Below, in pieces: positions 1 to 7,808 of a DNA stretch of 10,059 bases. The first letter of the stretch is position 1. The number at the start of each line of letters is the position of its first letter. The position numbers and the translations under genes are program-made. The notes under the pieces were generated by a model. That model searched no databases. It was given only the letters and a program-made list of their open reading frames with translations, and was not told the DNA's origin. The DNA comes from Isohypsibius dastychi (taxonomy: Eukaryota; Tardigrada; Eutardigrada; Parachela; Isohypsibiidae): NCBI GenBank assembly GCA_034696485.1, contig JAQIWT010001627.1, positions 1 to 10,059 on the forward strand, read 5' to 3'.

Positions 1-16
1 CTGAAACAAAACTTAC

Positions 17-395
17 ACGGTGTCTTTTTCCCGTCAGCATGGAACGAATAACACAACTGGTCAGCACATAAACCCCAAAGTCCAATGCGAACAGACACGT
101 GAAAAGGCTTCGAGTCCAAGCTTCCGGAAGTCGTAACATTTCTATCTGCCTGAACGTTTAGAATAATCCTGGTTCAGAGAACAGCATTTATCAGCAACAA
201 AGTAAGAAAGACTACAAATAATTTTGAGTCGTAATCACCAGTTCCTCCATGAAAGTGTTGCGATCTGGGTTGCAACTGCAGCTGCAATTCTGGAATGAAA
301 ACTTAAAACAAAATGACACCTCAGCTGGATGGAAATCATTTGACTCACGTGAAAACAGCAATTATCATCAGCGCCCATCCACCGCCAGACATCAT
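17..395 (-). CDS. N-terminal part of an unrecognised multi-pass membrane protein (partial, three coding exons)
   Basis: Assembled from splice sites as complement(17..149, 239..289, 349..395). The start ATG at 395-393 follows an in-frame TAG seven codons upstream and is doubled (MM). Donors are GTGAGT (348), GTGATT (238) and a perfect GTAAGT (16). Acceptors end TTCCAG (290) and GTTCAG (150). The introns are 59 and 89 bp, and phases agree at every junction (2, 2, 0). The 77 residues seen begin MMSGGGWALMII. Residues 7-28 form one long hydrophobic helix built across the first splice junction, which supports that junction. It is followed by SWRNWQ, then a second hydrophobic stretch at about 47-72 (SLFTCLFALDFG...), then a basic GKRHR at the exon end. 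The gene continues past the left edge. I do not recognise the family. A short TM1 followed by W and then LFxC loosely recalls claudin/Clc-like tetraspan proteins, but this is only a guess. Confidence 0.5.
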
Positions 396-606
396 AAAAA
401 AATTATGCTAGAGGGGCAAGGGGCAAAATGAGTTAAAACATCAAACTGGCTGAGGACACATTACGGCGCAAATAAATTGTGGAGCAAATCTTCTTCTGAA
501 AATGCGTCCAACATCCGGGATAATACGAAATTCTCCGAATGCAAAGCCAGACCTGGGTTGGATAACAAGTGACGAAACAGGTCGACCAATCAATGCCTGC
601 CTTGCT

Positions 607-633
607 TCGCTTAGCCAGAGGCCAGCTAAGCGA
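607..633. repeat. Inverted repeat, 9-bp perfect stem, 9-nt loop
   Basis: TCGCTTAGC at 607-615 is the exact reverse complement of GCTAAGCGA at 625-633, with CAGAGGCCA as the loop. A G:T wobble and one further pair could extend the stem outward. It lies about 210 bp upstream of the minus-strand ATG at 395. Confidence 0.8.
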
Positions 634-651
634 GGCCAAAGTGACCTGAGC

Positions 652-672
652 TCACCTCAAGAGGTGATCACC
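652..672. repeat. Nested inverted repeats: TCACCTC/GAGGTGA and a 10-bp palindrome
   Basis: TCACCTC (652-658) pairs with GAGGTGA (661-667) across a 2-nt gap. GGTGATCACC (663-672) is a perfect palindrome that shares the right arm, so two alternative foldings or dimeric binding sites are possible. Confidence 0.75.
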
Positions 673-748
673 CTGATTACCCTGTACCTGCCCGAAAGTG
701 ACCATCCCAATCGATGAAAAAACCCGTAGCTCCAAGAAGATTATTTGG

Positions 749-754
749 TTTATT
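749..754 (-). terminator. Poly(A) signal AATAAA for the zinc-finger gene
   Basis: TTTATT on the plus strand reads AATAAA on the minus strand, 105 nt downstream of the zinc-finger stop codon at 862-860. That is a normal 3'UTR length for a compact genome. Confidence 0.7.
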
Positions 755-859
755 TGCTCATGACATCAACAAAATAGAAATAGAGAAGACATACACAAAA
801 CATATCTGTATAAAATACAGAGGTTGAGCACTGTTCAACAAAGAGTTCGCGAAGTTATA

Positions 860-1788
860 TCAGGCACCAACTTGCTCAGGGCAGCTGTGCATCAACAGTT
901 GTTTCTTCATTGCGAAGCCAACGTTGCAAAAGCGGCAAACGAATATAAGTGGTACGCCACTTTCGGATCTTTCATTTCGGCCGCTGGCGCAGGAATTCGC
1001 TCGAGTCTGGTGTAAGAAGGTTGCCGACGGGCGGAAACGGCAGCGTCTTTGATGGCGATCCAAATTTCCCTGTTGACCAACAAACAATATGAATGTCAAA
1101 CAGGACCGAGTGGCACAGATCTTACTTTTCTGGAGGTATTGTGTAAACACGGATAATACGAACAGAAAAAATTCTGAGAAGTTTCGTGAAGACCCTGGTG
1201 GAGCCGTAGTTGATGGCGATTAGCAAAAACTTTGCTGCAGCGTTGACATCCATAGCCAGCGTTATGTATGCACTGTTGGTGTTCTTTAAAACTCTACGGT
1301 AGTAATACGAACATTAACACTGTCTGTCAGCAAGAACAAATGTCTGGGCAAATGTCTGGACATGGTAACCTGTTTGTCGCAAAACTGAGTGTCGCAGCAG
1401 AAGAGCGGCATCCCATTTTCCGAGCCATGCATCGCTGCCTGATGCCGAGAGAGATTGGACTTCCTATCACTGAGAAATAAAAAACAATATTTCAAGGGTT
1501 GCGCAGGGGAATTTCAATTTTCAAAGGGATTAGAAATTACGATTATTATTGTATAAAAATGCGGAGAAGAAAAATTTGGCGAAAATCCATGTTGCTTCAA
1601 CATTTATAGGACTCGGTTCAACTGGGGACTTTGAAGATAATTCCAGATTATAGTATTCTCGGAACAACGATGTAATTTTGCTCAGTTGGTGGGAGAGCAA
1701 TAATAGCAGCTAAAACATACCTTTTATATCGACACAAAAAACATGAGTATGTGTTCTTTTTGGGTGCTGTCACCGTCTCGGAGTCCAT
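860..1788 (-). CDS. C2H2-type zinc-finger protein, about five fingers, 191 residues, complete
   Basis: Assembled as complement(860..1069, 1126..1272, 1319..1469, 1721..1788), 576 nt including stop. The start ATG is at 1788-1786. Donors are GTATGT, GTTAAT and GTAAGA; acceptors are TCTCAG, CAACAG and CAACAG. Introns are 251, 46 and 56 bp. Splicing rebuilds zinc fingers exactly. Finger 1 has C16-x2-C19-x12-H32-x4-H37, split by intron 1. Finger 2 has C48-x4-C53-x12-H66, with a distant last ligand (C74 or H76). Finger 3 has C82-x2-C85-x12-H98-x3-H102 and is textbook. Finger 4 has C110-x4-C115-x12-H128-x3-C132, split by intron 3. Finger 5 has C167-x2-C170-x12-H183, followed by C185 and the end of the protein. 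It is probably a nuclear nucleic-acid-binding protein; no TGEKP linkers, KRAB or BTB domain are seen. The target is unknown and I assign no orthologue. The least certain junction is exon 2/3 (donor GTTAAT). Confidence 0.78.
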
Positions 1789-2100
1789 CGCTATCTTCAG
1801 CCGCCAGAAATGGGAAAGAACTTGGTTGAAAACAGGAGAAACGAAAAATGAAAAATGAAGAAAGAAGACGAGAGGTGAGCGAAGTCAGTTGAGTGAGAAT
1901 AACTCAATTAACGTCGAAATAGCGTGATTATGCTAATTAGTATGGGCATAAACAACGGTATCTTAATGAATATTTCTCACCCACTTTCGACCGCTACCAA
2001 CCATAAGCCCAAGTGTTTCATTTTCGATTCCCGCTTCATTTGTTGGCTCTTGAACTATTTCGCTGGTTTACTTGCATCAGGTAGTGGTGACCTTTCGATA
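1789..2100. other. Intergenic region upstream of the zinc-finger gene
   Basis: No coding exon recognised. It should carry the zinc-finger promoter and 5'UTR. Visible structure is a purine-rich stretch at about 1832-1875 with a repeated GAAAAAT unit, and two short inverted repeats (TTGAGT 1889-1894 with ACTCAA 1902-1907; TTATGC 1928-1933 with GCATAA 1946-1951). The loop of the second contains TAATTAG, a homeodomain-like core. The open frame at 1924-2121 on the plus strand shows no domain or protein-like composition. Confidence 0.45.
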
Positions 2101-2101
2101 G

Positions 2102-2107
2102 TTTATT
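2102..2107 (-). terminator. Probable poly(A) signal AATAAA for VPS35
   Basis: TTTATT on the plus strand reads AATAAA on the minus strand, 343 nt past the end of the VPS35 stop codon (2453-2451). I saw no closer canonical hexamer, so 2108-2450 is read as the VPS35 3'UTR. That stretch holds no recognisable gene. Confidence 0.5.
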
Positions 2108-2450
2108 GTTCTCGCCGGTAAAAAGACGGTGATACTTTTCCGACGATAATCGAATAAGATTTCACTGCCGAAAAGCAAGTGAGAGCCTTGACCAACCCAG
2201 GGAAGTCCAAGTTTAAATGCAAGAACCACTTGACATCTGGAAATCATGGACACTTGTTGATTTGTTTCGGAACGCTGGAATAATCTTCAGGTTATTAATC
2301 CTCAACATGGAATCTTAGTTTAGACAGCCTTTAAAAACAGAAATAGAATATGAACTATAATCAGTCGCAATGAAAGCCAGAAGAGAACTGAAAAGGGAAG
2401 GTGAGTAAATCACATGAAGAATAAGCTATGAACTCAGCTAACGGGCCTAC

Positions 2451-4930
2451 TTAAAACGGGATATCGGGTTTGCTTTTTTTGAGCTGATCCAAACAGTTCT
2501 GGAAGTGCTTGTTGACATGAGCAGATTCCTCACTCACTTCCAGGTTCGGAATTTCTTCTTGAATCTTCTGCAACAGCTGTATTACTATTTCGTCCGTTAT
2601 CAGGCTTAATCCGCGGCTCTGGAAGAGACAATAGGCATCCGCGACCTCCACAAAAAGCTGGATCTTGATAAGAATATCCATGCACTGTGTCGCCGCACGA
2701 AGTGCCTTCTTCAAGCATTCCATTGTTCTTTTCTCATCTCGAATCGGCGCACCGGAACCGGCTAGCTTTCCCGACCAAAACACGTTGGCAACTGAAACAA
2801 GAGCTCGACACTGATCAGGCTTTTTTAGCAGTTTGGCGGCAGCAAGTGCGCACTGAGTCCGAAGAGGCTCGTGACTCTCTTCTGAGAAACACTCGATCTT
2901 TTCAAGAACTCCGATAATCATAAAGAGACTTGAGATTTGAATCTTGGAGTCGGAAATCTCTTCTTCGTAAATGGAAAACGCTTGGGACATATACTCATAG
3001 GCGATCGTTTCATAGGTGTCGCATGGAACCAGGGACACCGCCAGAGCTCCTTGGAGGAACAATCGAACAGAGAGCTCCGGGAGCTCAAGTTTCACAAGCG
3101 CCGAAATGGTTCCGTGGCAGAATGAGAATATCTTTTGGCACTTCTTCTCCCACTTTGGATCCTCTTCGTGCATCTGATAATATGAATAAGCCAAACGGAA
3201 TGCGGAGAATAATATAGTTGGAAGAGTGTAAGGAACACGATGAACGCCGCCATTTCCGAAAAACTTGCGCGCCACACCCAATAAAAGATACTGCTGATCC
3301 AACTCCTCCGCCCGCAGAAAATGGATCAGCTGGCCAACAACTGTTTGTTCTTCGATAAAATCTTCATCCGTATATATAATCGGATGCGATGGATGGTCTT
3401 CGATCAACGGAACCAGCATCGCGAGCAGCGACTCCACATGTTCCTGCTGTGAGACAATAGTGCGATTTTCCACGATATGATGTGCCACATACAAACTGAT
3501 TTCCTTTTTCGGCTTGAAGTCCAGGTATTTCAAAACTTTGGCATAGTTTTGGAGCTGAAGCACCGTCAGAATATTTTTGTAGTGATCCAGCGGGACTTTG
3601 AGCAGCTTGGAGAGTTCTTTGCAGACCGCCGAATCACCTGGCACTTCTTCGACGCTCAGCTTTTGGAAGATGATATCGATATTATCCAAAACTTGATCAA
3701 CCAAATCAGTTCGATCAGGATAGCACTTCAACGCCAAGTTAATCAAAGCAAGCTCTAATGCAACAATGTCTTCCAGTGGCAGTTCTGGCCTTGCTTCGAA
3801 AATAGCATTGATCTGGTTGCTGAATATGTCGAACAACTGCAGATCCGGCGGAATCCCACTGGTATCTTCTCGTTGCGAGAACAACGCCAAACGATCAATC
3901 AGTGCGATGATAATCCGCTTGATATTGACACCTGGTTGCAGTTCCGAACAGGACTTTAAAAATGTGTTCAAGGTCTCCAAGTGGAACTCATCAGGGAAGA
4001 CTTGAATGACGCACTCCATCAAATACTCCTGCGAAATGGCATCCCGGCAACTGACAGTCTGCTCCAAAATACCCGGAAGTACTTGTTTTTTAAACTTTTC
4101 CACATCGATGGATTCCAGCTGGCTGAGTCGGACTAAATTAGTGCCGACCAAAAGGCGCAGCTCTAGCCGTTCTCTTTCCCGACGAACTTTTTCTCGTGAG
4201 TGGCCTTGATGCTGCATTCGTACCCAGAGTTTATTCATTTCCGCGAAATTGGTTAGTATGAATTCCACCGAGTCCACTACACTTCCGGTCAACGCGGCTG
4301 ATCCACTGGTGTCTGACTGATCACCAAGCCCGTCGGATAAATCAGGCAGGACATGCTTGGTTTCCTGCAGGAGATAATTTCGCAGAAACAGCCCGCGTAA
4401 TGGATGTTGTACTCCACGACACATTTCCACTAAATCTTTCATAATATCTTTCCGGGAACTCTCATTACTTTTGATATAAACGACTCCAACCGTCACAAGG
4501 AGATACCTAAGACAAGTAACTTACAGACATTTTTCAATCGCAAATATGAGAGAAACTCAAACTAGTAACAAAAGAACCAATTTGTTGACTCGTATGAAAA
4601 CATTACTCACATTCGCGGAATAATGTTGCTGGCATACTGAACAACTTCGTACAAATCTGTCAGACGATTTCCCCGGTTGAACTCATCGAGTAGATATATC
4701 TGGAAATGGTTCAGTTCATCGCAGACTCCCATGTACAACTCATAATAATTCTTTGGCGTTAGAGTTCCAGTACGCAACTCCATAAGCATTGTGGATGCAT
4801 GCTTGATGGCATCATTGAGACGTCCTTTATCAATGCACCGTTTCATCTGAAAGGATTCCTGCTTGACAGCTCTAAGCGCTTCCTCCAGTAGTTTTTCCTG
4901 CTCATCACCATTCGCACCACCGAAGGCCAT
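2451..4930 (-). CDS. VPS35: VPS35, retromer core subunit, complete (791 residues)
   Basis: Assembled as complement(2451..4506, 4611..4930), 2376 nt including stop. VPS35 is the long alpha-solenoid of the retromer. It binds VPS26 at its N terminus and VPS29 at its C terminus, and on endosomes it sorts cargo back to the trans-Golgi or plasma membrane. Recognition is by near-continuous family identity: [36 protein letters not shown], then [71 protein letters not shown] and [20 protein letters not shown]. The 791-residue length is close to the human 796. The start is the ATG at 4930-4928 (context CAAAAATGG). An open frame continues upstream but has no ATG. The single coding intron (4507-4610, 104 bp, donor GTGAGT, acceptor CTTAG) splits the VPS26-binding motif, which here reads PRMYLL (residues 105-110). 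Exon 2 is a single block of 2056 nt. The protein ends KKSKPDIPF and appears intact. Confidence 0.97.
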
Positions 4931-5614
4931 TTTTGACCACTTCTGACTGCAGCACAAGCGAGGCTAAATACAATATTAATTAGCAAAGTTTGACTGTCAA
5001 ACCAGCGTGACCACAGCTGGATGATAATCGGTGCATGTAGGAACCAATATTCCCGATAACCACGTACCTGAACGTTCTCTCAGCCCCTAGATTATATACT
5101 GGAAGCCTGCACTAGTTAAAAAGAAAGAGGAAACTAATGTATTCGTGGACCAGAATAAAAACCGAAACCGAGGACGCATTTGTTGGTGTTTTACTGAACC
5201 ACCCACTCTACCCGGGGGTTGACGTGTGGCCAATTACTCTTCCGTAGACCCCGCCAGCCGGTGACATCAATGATCAGTAATCAATGACAAAAAGGTCAGT
5301 AATTGTTTTCAGATTGCCCCAGTGCAGCATATTTACCAGGAGCTTTTCACAACATTTCTGACACACTGGTAATTTCGCATTTATCTCTGTGTCGGGCAAC
5401 AGCGAAGAACTACGCTTGACCCTAATCCCAGATGGCGCCCTAAAGCGCCACATACGCAACTCATCCTCTCGATGACTCACGTCCACTCCCTCGAAACAAA
5501 ACCCATTCTGGGCCTTTTGGCATCAGTTTGCAGACTTCGCATCATCTCGCAATCCCCTGAATTTTCCACTGAGCGCGCTCACCATTTTGTACGAACTCTC
5601 CATTGTGTGCAAAA
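4931..5614. promoter_or_regulatory. Divergent intergenic region between VPS35 and the MATH-BTB gene
   Basis: These 684 bp separate two divergently transcribed start codons, so the promoters of both genes must lie here. A CCAAT box sits at about 5044-5048. A TATATAAT-like element faces VPS35 at about 5092-5099. Neither is proven. Open frames inside (minus 5274-5486, minus 5523-5729) show no domain and no coherent exon structure. An AATAAA at 5154-5159 has no plus-strand gene upstream and is likely chance. Confidence 0.5.
4964..5067 (-). other. Candidate 5'UTR intron of VPS35
   Basis: On the minus strand CAG|GTACGT (donor GT at 5067-5066) is followed 104 bp later by TGTATTTAG (acceptor AG at 4965-4964), 33 nt before the ATG. 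Its length equals that of the coding intron. The evidence is splice motifs only; no transcript or conserved sequence backs it. The acceptor could also be a trans-splice site if this organism uses spliced leaders. Confidence 0.3.
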
Positions 5615-7508
5615 ATGAATTCTGACTACGCCAGCAACATTTCCGGGAATCGTGATCCGAAGCTGCCACCGGGACACGGTAAGCATCGCGATATCCAGAA
5701 AAGTGCAAGTTTGTTCTGTTGCTTACCAATAAAAATTGTGAGGTCAGCTGCAGCTGGTGTCATCATTTTCTAGGGAATCCATACCTTGCCTACGCTGCTG
5801 AGACTGGACGGAGTTCGGGTGGCCAAGCGCCGCGTAATCCAACGCGAATACTTCCGACTTCTGTTCCGACAATTATTCACGAACCGCAGGTATTTTGGAA
5901 GAGCATGTGCGTGAGTTGCTGGATTTTCCTACTCCTTCGTTCTTTGTAGGGCAAACGCTTCAAAATTCTGTTCGACTGGCATCTGGACGGATTCATGTCG
6001 CTCGTCGAACGTGTGATCGCGGGAGCGCAGAACTTGACTTCACCAGAGCTCACCGAACTTGAGAGCGGAGAACAGCTACCCGTTGAATTTTCTGCCGATT
6101 TTGACGACTTGCTTGTCCGGCAACAAAATGGCAAGGGTCCGCTGGATTTCCTTGGAACAAAGTTCACCACGAAAACCTGCAAGGAGCTGTCTGATTGTAC
6201 ATGGCAAGTGTGCAACGACTTTCCGCTCCCATGGCTCCCCATTTTGAGTTTTTTGAATACGTTCTTCTGGACGTTTAGTGACCTTTTTGACGTTCCTGTT
6301 TCATTGTCAGGTTTCGCATTTTCAAATTTCACGGTTGGTTTTATAGGCACTTGGCTTTCTTTCCGGTCTCGCCTCCCCGTAAACCATATGTTCAAAGTCA
6401 TGCGTCTGGCGCACCCATGGGTTTCTACTTACACATTCGGAATTCGGAAACTTTTGGTAACGAAAAGAACAACCGGAACATGTCCGTGGGAATGAAAGTC
6501 AGCATCATGGGAAGAGATGGGCATGTCTTGAAGCAGTCTGGTAGGAGAACTGATTTGTTTGTTTCCGTGTGTTGAAAACCCATAACGCACCTTGTTCATG
6601 TTGTAGTCACGCAGCTGTATGATTGTGCTCCCAGTCGCAGAATGGGATTCGATAATTTGATCGACCGAGATGCACTTTTCAAAAACAGTGAACTTCTTTT
6701 ATCGGATGGCTTACTTCATCTTCGTATAGAGGTGAGAACCTGCTTGTCTTTGAGTGACGACCTTTTACAGATTTTTGTCCCAGCTGTTTGTTAGTTACAA
6801 GCCACTGCCGATAGTTGCTTTTCCACAAATGGTTGGCTCTGTATTCCCTGATTTGGTGCTAGTCTCCGAAGAATGCCGCTATAATGTTCACAAGGACTTT
6901 TTAATTCGTAAGTCATGTTTTTCACGTGGTGGTCTTTATTTACCGACAATGTCCAGGTGTATGTCCATACTTTGCACGGCATTTGGGATCCACGAGCGTT
7001 GACTCAAGTGGATCGATTCCTGGAGTGAAACTCGAGGAGCTGAAACCGAATGACCTTTATAATCTCTTGCGTTATCTTTACATGGATGACATTCCTTCGC
7101 AATCAGGGGTCGCCGAGACACTGCTGGCGCTGGCTGATAAGGTATCAGACAACTTCGCTCCCTTGATTTTTTTATAGTTCGTTACTGCAGCACTTGATGC
7201 CTGAGCTGAAACGAGACGCGGAAACGATTCTGATATCGCGGCTTCGTGAATCGAACGTAGACAGGTTTTTGGAAATTGCCCAGCTTTGTTCGGCGGAACG
7301 CCTGCGAAGTGCATGCTCATCGTTGATCGAATGGTAAAACTCGTCTTGAATTGCATGTGATCATTTGAGCATACCCTTAATAATGTGTAACCAAAATCCA
7401 TGCAGGGCAATGGATTCCGAAAAGTCAGCGCAGAGTCGATATGCGCCAGCGCCACTCTTGTTTCGACCTCCGCCCACGGTGATTGACGTCGTTGTTCAGT
7501 CAGACTAA
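5615..7508 (+). CDS. MATH-BTB domain protein, probable CUL3 ubiquitin-ligase substrate adaptor, complete
   Basis: Assembled as join(5615..5678, 5774..5889, 5950..6260, 6311..6540, 6607..6731, 6784..6907, 6957..7141, 7191..7333, 7406..7508), 1401 nt including stop, 466 residues. The ATG context is CAAAAATGA. Residues 1-144 are an extension without a recognised domain, with a Pro/Gly-rich start. A MATH (TRAF-homology) domain spans about 143-282: it opens CTWQV, has GFYLHIRN in the middle, and ends RRMGFDNLIDRDALF...LLSDGLLHLRIE, which aligns with the SPOP end (WGFKKFIRRDFLL...). A BTB/POZ domain spans about 303-385 (FPDLVLV, YNVHKDFLIR, LLRYLYMDD, LLALADK). A helical 3-box/BACK-like segment at 386-434 follows (HLMPELKRDAE, CSAERLRSAC). 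In SPOP-type proteins MATH recruits substrates and BTB dimerises and binds CUL3; that role is inferred here. All junctions keep phase. The exon 3 end (donor GTTCTT at 6261) is the weakest call; a GC donor GCAAGT at 6204 is an in-frame alternative giving 447 residues. Confidence 0.82.
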
Positions 7509-7700
7509 TCTGTTATTGGAGAGGATTTTTTTGGTAATTAGTACGTCGTTCACGTATTTTGGACTTTATACGGAAGCTGAATTTTTGTTATTTTATTCGA
7601 ATCATGATTTTGTTTTCGATGTTCTGTCATGTTTCATGTTTCATCTTTAATGATTTCAATGTATATCGGTAGGAACACTGCTGCTCAGCCCAAGTAAAAG

Positions 7701-7737
7701 AACTCATTTTCATAACTCATTTTCAGAACTCATTTTC
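7701..7737. repeat. 13-bp tandem repeat, three copies
   Basis: AACTCATTTTC occurs at 7701, 7714 and 7727 with a strict 13-bp period. The 2-nt spacers are AT and AG. This is a small minisatellite-like array in the ASCC3 upstream region. Confidence 0.85.
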
Positions 7738-7795
7738 CTGGCACACCAGTTCGGCATTTGCGCTGACACTAGACCACGAAAGAACAAAGGCACCA

Positions 7796-7808
7796 GGGGG
7801 GGGGGGGG
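7796..7808 (+). repeat. Homopolymer run of 13 G
   Basis: Thirteen consecutive G on the plus strand, 177 bp before the ASCC3 ATG. It could form G-quadruplexes or slip. Its exact length is prone to sequencing error. Confidence 0.85.

Larger units (their letters stand above)
396..748. other. Intergenic region between the membrane-protein gene and the zinc-finger gene 3' end
   Basis: I found no convincing coding exon on either strand. The region should hold the promoter and 5'UTR of the minus-strand membrane-protein gene. It contains a cluster of inverted repeats at 607-672, listed separately. Small open frames here, such as minus 433-639, lack splice support or recognisable motifs. Confidence 0.5.

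Noticed and set aside
433-639. Minus-strand 68-residue frame with Cys and Trp residues
   Set aside because: Tested as a possible zinc-finger remnant because of a YYPGC segment, but the Cys/His spacing does not fit and it carries the hairpin sequence.
1924-2121. Plus-strand 65-residue frame
   Set aside because: Low-information sequence with no domain, in the intergenic/3'UTR zone of minus-strand genes.
4931-4957. N-terminal extension of VPS35 to 4957
   Set aside because: The upstream in-frame codons contain no ATG (the frame opens with TTG). The ATG at 4930 has a good context and a family-like start.
5154-5159. AATAAA poly(A) signal on the plus strand
   Set aside because: No plus-strand gene ends upstream of it in this window.
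5274-5486. Minus-strand 70-residue frame with a Cys pair (CQKCCEK)
   Set aside because: No second half of a finger and no splice partners; it lies in the divergent promoter region.
5877-6401. 174-residue minus-strand open frame
   Set aside because: Antisense shadow of MATH-BTB exons; no domain and no splice logic.
5995-6495. Reading straight through as one 166-residue plus-strand frame
   Set aside because: The part after about 6260 becomes Phe-rich and loses domain similarity, whereas the spliced frame gives FRIFKFHGW...GFYLHIRN, which matches the MATH domain.
7178-7190. Acceptor TTTATAG at 7177 for MATH-BTB exon 8
   Set aside because: It has a better pyrimidine tract, but it leads to an in-frame TGA after eight codons. 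ACTGCAG at 7190 keeps the frame and the BTB-to-helical continuation.
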